NCBI GenBank assembly: GCA_900314715.1
Contig: OMWI01000020.1
Location: 1-64,000, forward strand
Reading direction: 5' to 3'
Origin: an uncultured Prevotellaceae bacterium
Lineage (GTDB): Bacteria; Bacteroidota; Bacteroidia; Bacteroidales; Bacteroidaceae
Length of the DNA stretch: 64,000 nucleotides
Shown: positions 26,669 through 35,147 of the stretch, in pieces
Numbering within the stretch: position 1 is the first letter of the stretch
Layout: the number at the start of each line of letters is the position of its first letter
The notes under the pieces: model-generated
The model's database searches: none
What the model was told of the DNA's origin: nothing
What the model saw: only the letters and a program-made list of their open reading frames with translations
Made by a program: the position numbers and the translations under genes

Positions 26669-29080
26669 ATGAATTCGTTACTTGAACAATTGAATGACAG
26701 CCAACGCATTGCCGTTGAATACGTAGACGGTCCCCAATTGGTGATTGCCGGTGCAGGATCGGGAAAGACACGCGTGCTGACTTACAAGATAGCCTATTTG
26801 TTGCAAATGGGAATGAAGCCATGGAATATCCTTGCATTGACCTTTACCAATAAAGCCGCCAGGGAAATGAAGCAAAGAATTGGCAATTTGGTAGGACACG
26901 AACTGGCAAGGAGTTTAAACATGGGTACTTTCCACTCGGTATTCTCTCGCATTCTTCGCGTGGAAGCCGAGCGAATCGGCTATAAGCCAAACTTCACGAT
27001 TTACGATGAAACCGATTCGCGCTCATTGTTGAAAAACATCATGAAGGAAATGGGATTGGACGAGAAGAAATATAAGCCTGCTTCGGTTCGCAATCGCATA
27101 TCCATGGCTAAGAACAAGTTAATCACACCTGCTAAATATAGTGCAGACCCACAACTAACAAGACAAGACATATATACGCAAACGCCAGCTATCAGTCAGG
27201 TTTACGAGGCTTATCAGCAACGATGCAAAAGTGCTAATGCCATGGACTTTGACGACTTGTTAGTACTTACTTACCAACTATTTAACAACCACGAAGACAT
27301 ACGCATGAAATATGCGCAACGCTTTCAATATGTATTGGTGGACGAGTATCAAGATACCAACTACGCCCAACAATGCATCATCTTGCAACTAACCAAGGAA
27401 CATCAGCATATTTGCGTGGTGGGAGACGATGCTCAGAGCATCTACGCTTTTCGTGGGGCAAACATCGACAATATCCTCAACTTCCAGAAGATATTCCCAT
27501 CGGCAAAACTACATAAATTGGAACAGAATTACCGTTCTACGCAACGTATCGTGAAAGTGGCTAATAGTTTGATTAGACACAATTCACAACAAATTCAAAA
27601 GGATGTCTTCAGCGAAAACGATGAGGGAGAGAAGATTGTCTTCAAGCAAGCCTATTCGGACAAGGAAGAGGCAGCTATCGTTTGCAACGACATCAAGAGT
27701 ATTAAGAGGAACGAGAAATGCCAATACTCCGACTTTGCCATACTCTACCGCACCAATGCGCAAAGTCGTTCGTTCGAGGAGATGTTATTGAAAGAAAACA
27801 TTCCCTATCGTATTTATGGTGGCATGGGATTCTATCAACGAAAGGAAATCAAGGATGTGCTCGCCTATTTTCGTTTAGTTGCAAATCCAAATGACGAGGA
27901 AGCTTTTAAACGGATTATTAATTATCCAACCCGTGGAATTGGCACAACAACTATTAATAAAGTGATTGGTTTTGCTAATGAACGCGGAATTAGTCTTTGG
28001 GAAGCTATTCAATTAGAAGGGTTTGTAAACCAATTTAACAATGGAACTCGGCAAAAACTGAATAATTTTGTTCTTCTTATCAGTAGTTTTATTTCTCAAA
28101 TCGTTACCAAAGACGTTTATGAGTTGGGAAAACAAATCATCAAGGAGAGCGGAATCAGCGCTGACATCTTTTCGGAAAGTACACCTGAAGCCGTATCAAG
28201 ACAAGAGAACTTGGAGGAATTCTTATCGTCCATGAACGCATTTGTTGATGAACAACGAGAGGAAGGATTGGTGGACAAGGTGTATTTGATTGATTTCTTA
28301 CAAGAGATTTCCTTGATGACCGATATTGATGATGACAACGATAATGAGAGTCGTGTTTCGCTCATGACAATCCACTCTGCCAAAGGACTTGAATTTCCAA
28401 CGGTTTTCGTAGTGGGTATGGAAGAGAATATTTTTCCAAGTCCGATGTGTACCAACACGTTAAGGGAATTGGAAGAGGAAAGGCGATTGCTCTATGTTGC
28501 CATTACAAGGGCAGAGAAACATTGTACGCTTACGTGCGCCAAGAATAGATTGCGATTCGGAAAGATGGAAATGAATCCTACCAGTAGGTTTATCAAGGAT
28601 ATCGACCCTCGTTTGATGACCGTGGAAGGTGGAAATAGAGGATTTTCTTCCAATTCGTTCAGTCGTTTCAATAGTTGGGAGGACAACTTTAGGCAATCCA
28701 ATAAACAAATACAGAATAGTCGTCCTGTTGCCACACAATTCATGGCTGACGCAAAACCGAAGATTACGGCTCCACAACGACAAGAACAAGCCGTAGACCC
28801 CTTCTCCGAGAGATTCAAACAACGCTTACAAGCCAGCGGGGGAAATCTCAAGCGAGTAGAGGAAGCTATCAAGAACGGTGGCAGAACATTAAGTCAACCT
28901 TCCTCAACAAGTGCTGGCACCTTGCAAGAAGGCGCCACCATAGAACACCAACGTTTTGGAATAGGAAAGGTATTGAAAATCGAGGGTACAGGCGAGAATA
29001 CCAAGGCCACCGTGGAATTCAAAAACACGGGCATTAAACAACTACTACTCAAATTTGCGAAATTCAACATCATCAAATAA
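26669..29080 (+). CDS. pcrA: ATP-dependent DNA helicase PcrA/UvrD
   Basis: An 803-residue SF1A helicase for repair and replication restart. Motifs in order: Q-motif region LNDSQRIAVEY, Walker A AGAGSGKTR (about 29-37), Ia ALTFTNKAAREMKQRI, II VDEYQDTNYAQ, III VVGDDAQSIYAFRGA, IV LEQNYRSTQRIV, V TIHSAKGLEFPTVFVVG and VI LLYVAITRAEKHCTL. The C-terminal region after about 640 is low in complexity and ends in a PcrA-type Tudor-like domain (EGATIEHQRFGIGKVLKIEG). It starts 11 bases after mtgA. Between about 27880 and 28110 codon choice shifts to markedly more A/T-ending codons than on either side. Confidence 0.95.
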   Translation: MNSLLEQLNDSQRIAVEYVDGPQLVIAGAGSGKTRVLTYKIAYLLQMGMKPWNILALTFTNKAAREMKQRIGNLVGHELARSLNMGTFHSVFSRILRVEAERIGYKPNFTIYDETDSRSLLKNIMKEMGLDEKKYKPASVRNRISMAKNKLITPAKYSADPQLTRQDIYTQTPAISQVYEAYQQRCKSANAMDFDDLLVLTYQLFNNHEDIRMKYAQRFQYVLVDEYQDTNYAQQCIILQLTKEHQHICVVGDDAQSIYAFRGANIDNILNFQKIFPSAKLHKLEQNYRSTQRIVKVANSLIRHNSQQIQKDVFSENDEGEKIVFKQAYSDKEEAAIVCNDIKSIKRNEKCQYSDFAILYRTNAQSRSFEEMLLKENIPYRIYGGMGFYQRKEIKDVLAYFRLVANPNDEEAFKRIINYPTRGIGTTTINKVIGFANERGISLWEAIQLEGFVNQFNNGTRQKLNNFVLLISSFISQIVTKDVYELGKQIIKESGISADIFSESTPEAVSRQENLEEFLSSMNAFVDEQREEGLVDKVYLIDFLQEISLMTDIDDDNDNESRVSLMTIHSAKGLEFPTVFVVGMEENIFPSPMCTNTLRELEEERRLLYVAITRAEKHCTLTCAKNRLRFGKMEMNPTSRFIKDIDPRLMTVEGGNRGFSSNSFSRFNSWEDNFRQSNKQIQNSRPVATQFMADAKPKITAPQRQEQAVDPFSERFKQRLQASGGNLKRVEEAIKNGGRTLSQPSSTSAGTLQEGATIEHQRFGIGKVLKIEGTGENTKATVEFKNTGIKQLLLKFAKFNIIK

Positions 29081-29089
29081 CTTACCAAT

Positions 29090-31195
29090 ATGCAGAAACT
29101 GATTATTTCTATTGCCGCATTGTTTTTATCCATCAACATGTATGCGGCTGATGGCAAGCAAAACCAATTGACTAACAACAAGAGTTGGACCGCCGACAAT
29201 GGAAACGGTACGTTTACCAATCCATTATTCTACGATGAATTCTCTGATCCCGACGTGATTCGCGTGGGCAATGATTACTATTTGGCTGGCACAACAATGC
29301 ACGCCGTTCCTGGATTGGTGCTCATGCACTCCAAGGATTTGGTAAACTGGGAGAACATATCTTATTGCTTTGACCGTTTCGATTTCGACGACGATGCTTT
29401 TTCCTTGAAAAACGGCAAGGAAATATATGGACAAGGCATCTGGGCTCCATGTATCAGATACCACAACGGTATGTTCTACATCTTCTCGAATGTCAACGGA
29501 AAAGGTTTACAATGCTTTACCAGCGAGAAACCAGAAGGTCCGTGGAAGCACCATAATATGCAAGGAAGAATCTACGATTTGAGCGTACTGTTTGATGATG
29601 ACGGGAAAATCTATGCCATTCACGGTTATGGAAAGGTGATGTGTACCGAATTGAAGCCCGACATGAGCGGTCCGATAGAAGGAACGGAACGTGTCATCAT
29701 TCCCGAGGGTAGTGCTGTGGGAGAAGGACACCATATATATAAAATAGATGGGATGTATTACATTCTTAGCGCCGATTATCGTCCGATGGGAAGGATGAGT
29801 TGTGCTCGTTCAAAGAGCATCTATGGTCCCTACGAGACTTGTGTGGTAAGTGCTAACGAAACGTATGGTTATCATCCTGGCCACATGACACAACAACAAG
29901 GTCGTATCAACGATGACGGGTATGATTTCCGAATTACCCCACCCGACGTGAATGCAGTAGGATGTGCCAATATCCACCAAGGAGGAATGTTGCAATTGCC
30001 TAATGGCGATTGGTGGTCGGTTACCATGCAAGATTTCCATAGCATAGGCAGAACGGTGTGTCTCTCACCCATTACGTGGAAAGATGGATGGCCAATGTAC
30101 GGACTATCAGGAAACCCTGGTCGTTCGCCTCGCACATGGTTCAAACCAGCTACGGGTGCTAATGTGGAACCTCATGCCGCATACGAACGTAACGATGATT
30201 TCTCTGGCAAGCAACTGAAACGTATCTGGCAATGGAACCACAATCCTGATGATAGCAAATGGAAATTGCAGAAGGGTGTATTGAGAATCTATTCCACACC
30301 TGCCAAGCAATTGATGTGGGCAAGAAATACGCTTACACAACGTGTGATAGGACCAGAATCTACTACAACCGTTGAATTGAATGTTAGTAAATTGAAAGAT
30401 GGAGATGTAGCAGGATTGGGAAATATCAATAATCCTTGTTCTTGGATAGGTATCGTGAAACAAGGCAAGAAAGACATTTTGCGTTGGTTCGACCAGCATC
30501 ATAATGACACCATCGACACGGATATTCAGTTGAAAGGCGAAAAGGTGTGGCTTCGTTTCGTGGGTGATTTCGACAACGATTGCGGTTATTATGCCTACTC
30601 TACCGATGGCGTTAATTTCCAAACACCAGGAAAGCAAATCATGTTGGGCTATCAACTGGTTACGTTCCAAGGTTCTCGTATGTCGCTCTTCGCATTCAAT
30701 AGCAAGGGAAAGAATGGTGGATTTGCCGAATTCGATAATTTCACGGTAGATGAACCAATGGCTGACCGTTCGAACAACATCCCATACGGAAAGACATTCA
30801 GAATTATCAACCTTACCTCTAATCTTCCCATGAACGCTACGCCTCATGGTTTGATGTACGATTCGCGACCTAATGACAAGTCGGAACACACGCAATTCCA
30901 AATCGAGGATAGAGGAAATGGAAAGGTGGCTTTAAAATGCGTAGACGGCAGATACGTGTTTGTGGCTGGTGAAGGATTGGCTGGCGACATTCAACTGACC
31001 AAAGATGCATCAAAGGCAGATGAGTTTATGTGGCAAGACATGCTTCGTCAAGAGTTTATGTTATTGTCCATGAAGCGCCATCTATACGTGGGAAAGAGTC
31101 CTACAGATGGAAGTCCATACTCCCTAGAGTTCAAAGGTGCCGACCCAGCACGCAAGAACGGTGCCGTATTCAAATGGGAAGAAATCGTTAAATAG
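29090..31195 (+). CDS. Glycoside hydrolase family 43 protein with C-terminal beta-sandwich
   Basis: A 701-residue secreted enzyme with signal peptide cleaved near residue 20. The five-bladed GH43 domain (about 40-350) has the triad: base Asp53 (FSDPDVIRVG), pKa-setting Asp163 (IYDLSVLFDDDGK) and acid Glu212 (SAVGEGHHIYK). A second beta-sandwich of the GH43 C2/DUF1349 type (about 365-560) follows, then a beta-trefoil-like end region (about 565-701). The layout is typical of beta-xylosidases and arabinofuranosidases acting on arabinoxylan, though the exact activity cannot be read. It is oddly placed between pcrA (9 bases) and trmN6 (6 bases) in a housekeeping string. Confidence 0.88.
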   Translation: MQKLIISIAALFLSINMYAADGKQNQLTNNKSWTADNGNGTFTNPLFYDEFSDPDVIRVGNDYYLAGTTMHAVPGLVLMHSKDLVNWENISYCFDRFDFDDDAFSLKNGKEIYGQGIWAPCIRYHNGMFYIFSNVNGKGLQCFTSEKPEGPWKHHNMQGRIYDLSVLFDDDGKIYAIHGYGKVMCTELKPDMSGPIEGTERVIIPEGSAVGEGHHIYKIDGMYYILSADYRPMGRMSCARSKSIYGPYETCVVSANETYGYHPGHMTQQQGRINDDGYDFRITPPDVNAVGCANIHQGGMLQLPNGDWWSVTMQDFHSIGRTVCLSPITWKDGWPMYGLSGNPGRSPRTWFKPATGANVEPHAAYERNDDFSGKQLKRIWQWNHNPDDSKWKLQKGVLRIYSTPAKQLMWARNTLTQRVIGPESTTTVELNVSKLKDGDVAGLGNINNPCSWIGIVKQGKKDILRWFDQHHNDTIDTDIQLKGEKVWLRFVGDFDNDCGYYAYSTDGVNFQTPGKQIMLGYQLVTFQGSRMSLFAFNSKGKNGGFAEFDNFTVDEPMADRSNNIPYGKTFRIINLTSNLPMNATPHGLMYDSRPNDKSEHTQFQIEDRGNGKVALKCVDGRYVFVAGEGLAGDIQLTKDASKADEFMWQDMLRQEFMLLSMKRHLYVGKSPTDGSPYSLEFKGADPARKNGAVFKWEEIVK

Positions 31196-31201
31196 CCTAC
31201 C

Positions 31202-31906
31202 ATGTTCAAATTTCAGCAATTCACCGTTCACCAAGATAAATGTGCCATGAAAGTGGGTACAGACGGTGTATTGTTGGGAGCTTGGGCAAAAGGAGGAAAC
31301 CATATCCTTGACATAGGAACAGGTACGGGATTGATTGCCTTGATGATGGCGCAACGCTATTCCAAGGCAATCATTTCTGCCGTAGACATCGACGAGGACG
31401 CATGCATTCAAGCTCGCGAGAATGTTGATGAGTGCTCGTTCAAGAATAGGATTCATGTTTTCCATTCCTCAATACAAGATTTCAGCTATCAATGGTTGTC
31501 CGAAAGAAAGCCATTGTTTGATAGTATCGTGTCAAATCCACCGTTTTTTGTCAATAGTCTCAAGAATCCCGACCAGAAAAGAACGTTGGCAAGACACGCA
31601 GACACACTCCCATTCTCTGATTTATTCCGTTCGGTGAGTAAATTGTTAACCGCCGATGGCGTATTTAGTGCCATCATTCCCACCGAACAAATCAAAGATT
31701 TCATGGCAGAGGCTTATTTGAATGCCTTATATCCAATTAGCATTATCCACGTCAAGACAACACCATCCAAACAACCCAAACGTTGCTTGTTAGCATTCTC
31801 TCCACAACCTCCCCACTCTATCGATGAGCAAACCATCAACTTACTCACGCCAACGGGTGAGCGTAGTGATTGGTACCAAAAGGTCACCAAAGATTTTTAT
31901 TTGTAA
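31202..31906 (+). CDS. trmN6: tRNA1(Val) adenine-37 N6-methyltransferase
   Basis: A 234-residue SAM-dependent methyltransferase (YfiC family). The signatures are FKFQQFTVHQDKCAMKVGTD at the N-terminus, ILDIGTGTGLIALMMAQ (SAM site) and the catalytic NPPF tetrad (SNPPFFVNSLKNP) near residue 117. It methylates A37 of tRNA1-Val in E. coli. It follows the GH43 gene by 6 bases and is convergent with the lipid kinase gene. No clear terminator lies between, only a short direct repeat. Confidence 0.9.
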   Translation: MFKFQQFTVHQDKCAMKVGTDGVLLGAWAKGGNHILDIGTGTGLIALMMAQRYSKAIISAVDIDEDACIQARENVDECSFKNRIHVFHSSIQDFSYQWLSERKPLFDSIVSNPPFFVNSLKNPDQKRTLARHADTLPFSDLFRSVSKLLTADGVFSAIIPTEQIKDFMAEAYLNALYPISIIHVKTTPSKQPKRCLLAFSPQPPHSIDEQTINLLTPTGERSDWYQKVTKDFYL

Positions 31907-31937
31907 CGATCGTTTAAGCCTAATCAGTATTATATTC

Positions 31938-31970
31938 GCCCATTCACCCCATCAAGCCCATTCACCCCAT
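31938..31970. repeat. Direct repeat of a C-rich 15-base word
   Basis: GCCCATTCACCCCAT occurs at 31938-31952 and 31956-31970 (period 18) in the short gap between two convergent genes. No complementary arm is present nearby. Confidence 0.9.
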
Positions 31971-31986
31971 ATATAATATAATAAGG

Positions 31987-33018
31987 TCACAAATGAATCA
32001 GCTTCCTCTGAAGCACCTTGCTCAAAGCCTGAATATGTCTGGTATGCTTGGTCAAGTCTTCCCTCACCACGTTGATTTCATTAAACAAGTACGCAGCACC
32101 CGTTTGCACAGCATTTGGCTTGCGTAGGCTCTTGTCTGCATCAGGATTGACGATAATCTTAATACCCTTCTCCTTGAGTTCGATAGTCACATTATCATCC
32201 GTCATCACTGGGTCGCCATCATAGTGAATCACTCCCTTTCGCTCACGACGGATATTCAACTTCTTGCATTTGAATGTCTTGATTTTCGAACTCTTATCCA
32301 ACGTCTTGTTAAACATATCGATACTGATTTGGGGAGCCTCCAAAACGTCAAACGGTTCCATAATAATCACGTCCAACAAACCATCACTCATGGAAGCTTG
32401 TGGTGCGATATAGGCATTATTACCATATTGTGAAGCGTTGGCACACGAAATCAAAAACGCCTTATAACGCGCAGTACCCGTCTCATCTTCTATCACATAC
32501 GTCTCTGGCTTGTACTTCAAGCCTTCACGCAACACGTTTTCCACGTAAGTAATTGGTCCTCTCTTGCCCGACTCTGCAAATTTCATACTCACGAAAGCAT
32601 CAAAGCCCATTCCACACGTACAAAAGAACGGATAACCATTGATGATTCCATAGTCTAAATCATGAACCTCGAAGCGATTGATAATCTCAATCGACTTACG
32701 GGCATTCATCGGCAACATCAGATGTCTCGCCAATCCGTTTCCCGAACCGCAAGGAATAATGCCCAAAGCCGTATTCGAATGAACGATGGAACGCGCCACT
32801 TCATTCACCGTTCCATCGCCGCCTACAGCCACGACCACATCAATGCCTGCATCCTTAGCGTTAGAAGCCAACTCACATGCATGTCCTGCCCTTTCCGTCA
32901 ACAGAATCTCATAGTCGAATAAATCCTTATCCAACGTGGTATCTATCAAATCGGGAATTGCTGCCTTGTTTGACGTCCCCGAAATGGGATTCATGATGAA
33001 CACCAATTTCTTTTTCAT
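31987..33018 (-). CDS. Diacylglycerol/lipid kinase family protein (YegS/DgkB-like)
   Basis: A 343-residue soluble kinase of the DAGK catalytic family. The nucleotide-binding signature is VVAVGGDGTVNEVARSIV (near 60-78), with IIPCGSGNGLARHL after it and FIMNPISGT at the N-terminus. Members phosphorylate diacylglycerol, sphingosine-type bases or related lipids. It is divergent from a serine palmitoyltransferase gene across a 146-bp gap, which makes a sphingoid or ceramide substrate an attractive guess, not a fact. A TATTTTTG -7-like element (33023-33030, minus) lies only 4 bases ahead of the ATG. Confidence 0.85.
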   Translation of the reverse strand: MKKKLVFIMNPISGTSNKAAIPDLIDTTLDKDLFDYEILLTERAGHACELASNAKDAGIDVVVAVGGDGTVNEVARSIVHSNTALGIIPCGSGNGLARHLMLPMNARKSIEIINRFEVHDLDYGIINGYPFFCTCGMGFDAFVSMKFAESGKRGPITYVENVLREGLKYKPETYVIEDETGTARYKAFLISCANASQYGNNAYIAPQASMSDGLLDVIIMEPFDVLEAPQISIDMFNKTLDKSSKIKTFKCKKLNIRRERKGVIHYDGDPVMTDDNVTIELKEKGIKIIVNPDADKSLRKPNAVQTGAAYLFNEINVVREDLTKHTRHIQALSKVLQRKLIHL

Positions 33019-33125
33019 GGCACAAAAATACGAAAATCATCGTGAAAAAATGAGATATTTAGCATTAAAATTAAGCAAACGAACAAATTCTTAGAAAAAA
33101 AGGACGTTTTATAACACTTTTTTTG

Positions 33126-33133
33126 TATATTTG
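33126..33133 (+). promoter_or_regulatory. Putative -7 element for spt
   Basis: TATATTTG followed by GC, a perfect TAnnTTTG match 31 bases ahead of the start. The -33 region is T-rich without a clear TTTG at 19-20 bp. Confidence 0.55.
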
Positions 33134-33164
33134 CAGCCTTAAAAAATTATAAAGTAGTTTCTAA

Positions 33165-34352
33165 ATGGGACAATTACAAGAAAGATACAAGGCCTACCGT
33201 GAACCTCAGAAGTTCAAGGCACTTGGTGTTTACCCATATTTCCGCGCCATTACAAGTAAGCAAAACACAGAAGTAGAGATGGAGGGACATAAAGTCCTGA
33301 TGTTCGGATCCAATGCATATACGGGTCTTACTAACGACCAACGTATTTTGGATGCAGCCAAGGCTGCCATCGACAAATATGGATCAGGATGCGCAGGAAG
33401 TAGGTTCCTCAATGGTACACTTGACCTTCACATTCAACTGGAAAAAGAACTGTCTGAATTTGTAGGTAAAGAAGATTCCATCTGTTTCTCTACTGGTTTC
33501 TCCGTTAACCAAGGCGTAATCCCCGCATTGCTAAACAAAGACGATTTCGTTATATGCGATGACCGTGACCATGCAAGTATCGTTGATGGACGTAGATTGG
33601 CTTTTGCCAAGCAACTCCATTACAAGCACAACGACATGGAAGATTTGGAGCGCGTACTCCAGCGTCTGCCTTACGAAGCCGTTAAGCTTATCGTAGTGGA
33701 TGGTGTATTCTCCATGGAAGGTGACTTGGCTAAATTGCCTGAAATCATCGAACTGAAACACAAGTACAATTGTTCGGTGATGGTTGACGAGGCTCATGGT
33801 ATCGGCGTATTCGGTCGTCAAGGACGTGGTGTTTGCGATCATTTCGGACTCACTAACGAAATAGATCTCATTATGGGTACATTCTCCAAGAGTCTTGCCT
33901 CAATTGGCGGATTCATTGCTGGAGATGCTGACACCATCAACTGGTTGCGCCACTCATGCCGCACCTACATCTTTAGTGCATCAAACACTCCTGCCGCAAC
34001 AGCTGCCGCAAGGGAAGCTCTCCACATTATCCAACAAGAACCAGAACGTATCGAGGCATTGTGGAAAGTAACCAAATATGCACTCAAACGTTTCAAGGAA
34101 GAAGGATTTGAGATTGGAGATACAGAGAGTCCTATCATCCCACTCTACGTACACGACGTAGAAAAGACCTTTAAAGTGACAGCACTTGCCTTCAATGCTG
34201 GCGTATTCATAAACCCAGTAATACCTCCTGCATGTGCTCCTCAAGACACACTCGTTCGCTTCGCTTTGATGGCAACTCACACCGAAGAACAAGTAGAACG
34301 TGGTGTTCAAGCACTGAAAAAGGTGTTTAAAGATGAAGGAATCATAAAATAA
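33165..34352 (+). CDS. spt: Serine palmitoyltransferase (alpha-oxoamine synthase)
   Basis: A 395-residue PLP enzyme of the fold-type I alpha-oxoamine synthase family. The PLP lysine is Lys242 in MGTFSKSLASIGG. Other family motifs are GSGCAGSRFLNGT, DDRDHASIVDGRR and MVDEAHGIGVFGRQGRG. Bacteroidales SPT has this length and the N-terminus GQLQERYKAYREPQKFKALGVYP-like sequence, which distinguishes it from 2-amino-3-ketobutyrate CoA ligase (Kbl) and 8-amino-7-oxononanoate synthase (BioF). It would condense serine with a fatty acyl-CoA to start sphingolipid synthesis, a hallmark of this order. Kbl is the main alternative. Confidence 0.85.
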   Translation: MGQLQERYKAYREPQKFKALGVYPYFRAITSKQNTEVEMEGHKVLMFGSNAYTGLTNDQRILDAAKAAIDKYGSGCAGSRFLNGTLDLHIQLEKELSEFVGKEDSICFSTGFSVNQGVIPALLNKDDFVICDDRDHASIVDGRRLAFAKQLHYKHNDMEDLERVLQRLPYEAVKLIVVDGVFSMEGDLAKLPEIIELKHKYNCSVMVDEAHGIGVFGRQGRGVCDHFGLTNEIDLIMGTFSKSLASIGGFIAGDADTINWLRHSCRTYIFSASNTPAATAAAREALHIIQQEPERIEALWKVTKYALKRFKEEGFEIGDTESPIIPLYVHDVEKTFKVTALAFNAGVFINPVIPPACAPQDTLVRFALMATHTEEQVERGVQALKKVFKDEGIIK

Positions 34353-34363
34353 ACGCCTAAAAA

Positions 34364-34395
34364 TTTGCAAGGTTCAGAAAAAGTTGTTACCTTTG
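34364..34395 (+). promoter_or_regulatory. Promoter of tRNA-Pro
   Basis: TTTG at 34364-34367, 20 bp, TACCTTTG at 34388-34395. An excellent match to the phylum consensus, 33 bases ahead of the tRNA. Confidence 0.75.
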
Positions 34396-34428
34396 CACCC
34401 GCAAAAAGGAACACACACCTTGCGCATT

Positions 34429-34502
34429 CGGGGTGTAGCGCAGCCCGGTAGCGCTCCTGGTTTGGGACCAGGCGGCCGCAGGTTCGAATCCTGTCGCCCC
34501 GA
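34429..34502 (+). tRNA. tRNA-Pro (anticodon TGG)
   Basis: A full cloverleaf. Acceptor CGGGGTG pairs with CGCCCCG, discriminator A. The anticodon stem CCTGG/CCAGG holds loop TTTGGGA, giving anticodon TGG. The T-loop is GGTTCGAATCC. No encoded CCA. It has its own promoter and terminator. Confidence 0.97.
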
Positions 34503-34507
34503 CTGAA

Positions 34508-34552
34508 AGAAAATCCAAATTACTGATTTAAGTAGTTTGGATTTCTTTTTTC
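34508..34552 (+). terminator. Terminator after tRNA-Pro
   Basis: AAAATCCAAATTACT pairs with AGTAGTTTGGATTTC (one G-T pair), 6-base loop, followed by a T run. Confidence 0.75.
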
Positions 34553-34590
34553 TCCGCACTCACAATATCTCTGCCACAATATTGGGTTGG

Positions 34591-34722
34591 AAACCATAGC
34601 TTTATTTGCTACAAACCATTGATTTGTGCGCCACAAACGAATAGTCTACAGCAAACAAAGCTATGTTTTACACCGTCTAAAGCTATGGTTTATGCATTCC
34701 AAATGACGTGTTTCTTACCTCA
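34591..34722. repeat. 22-bp period array, five to six units
   Basis: Units begin at 34591, 34613, 34635, 34657, 34679 and, weaker, 34701. Each starts AAAC, AAAG or AAAT and has T-rich bases at positions 10-13. It is the longest of the six arrays and follows the tRNA-Pro terminator. It lies in the 645-bp gap 34503-35147. Confidence 0.85.
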
Positions 34723-34882
34723 ATCTTCCATTTACTAAGCGAGTAATAACTACCGCCTAACCATCTAAATGATGCATTAAATAGTGTTAGCATTTTTTCT
34801 GTAAAACATGAAATATGTTGTTTTTTCCAAGACCTCCCGTATTTTCAGATAAATACATTATTATCAAAGAGTTAGTTTTTTC

Positions 34883-35061
34883 AAGACCTCACCTAACACC
34901 TCCCGTAAGACCTCCCATAGACCTCACCTAAGACCTCCCGTCGGTGATTGTGTAAGTTCGCACAAAAGTGTTCGATGAAGCAATACTCTAACACACTTGG
35001 AATGAGCGAGCGGAAAGAGAATCAATCGAAAATCAGGTCGGCAAGACGGGAGGTGTTAGGT
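34883..35061. repeat. Tandem 12-bp CCTCCC-type words with a distant inverted arm
   Basis: From about 34886 to 34943 there are five copies of an 11-12 base word (ACCTCACCTAAC, ACCTCCCGTAAG and variants). A further copy lies at 34830-34840. The 16 bases at 34891-34906 are the exact reverse complement of 35046-35061, so a large stem-loop is possible. Confidence 0.85.
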
Positions 35062-35147
35062 TATGTATAGATTACCACAAGAACTATGAAGAATAAGAAA
35101 TAAATAAGAATCCAATACATACTGCTCATAGATTTAATCTTGTCTGT

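Noticed and set aside
30107..30901. 264-codon minus-strand open frame
   Set aside because: Antisense to the C-terminal part of the GH43 gene, without signal, promoter or recognisable family.
31907..31986. Terminator between trmN6 and the lipid kinase gene
   Set aside because: Only a direct repeat is present. No complementary arm or T run is found.
34591..34722. CRISPR array
   Set aside because: Units are contiguous with no unique spacers, are imperfect, and only 22 bp in period. No cas genes occur in the window.
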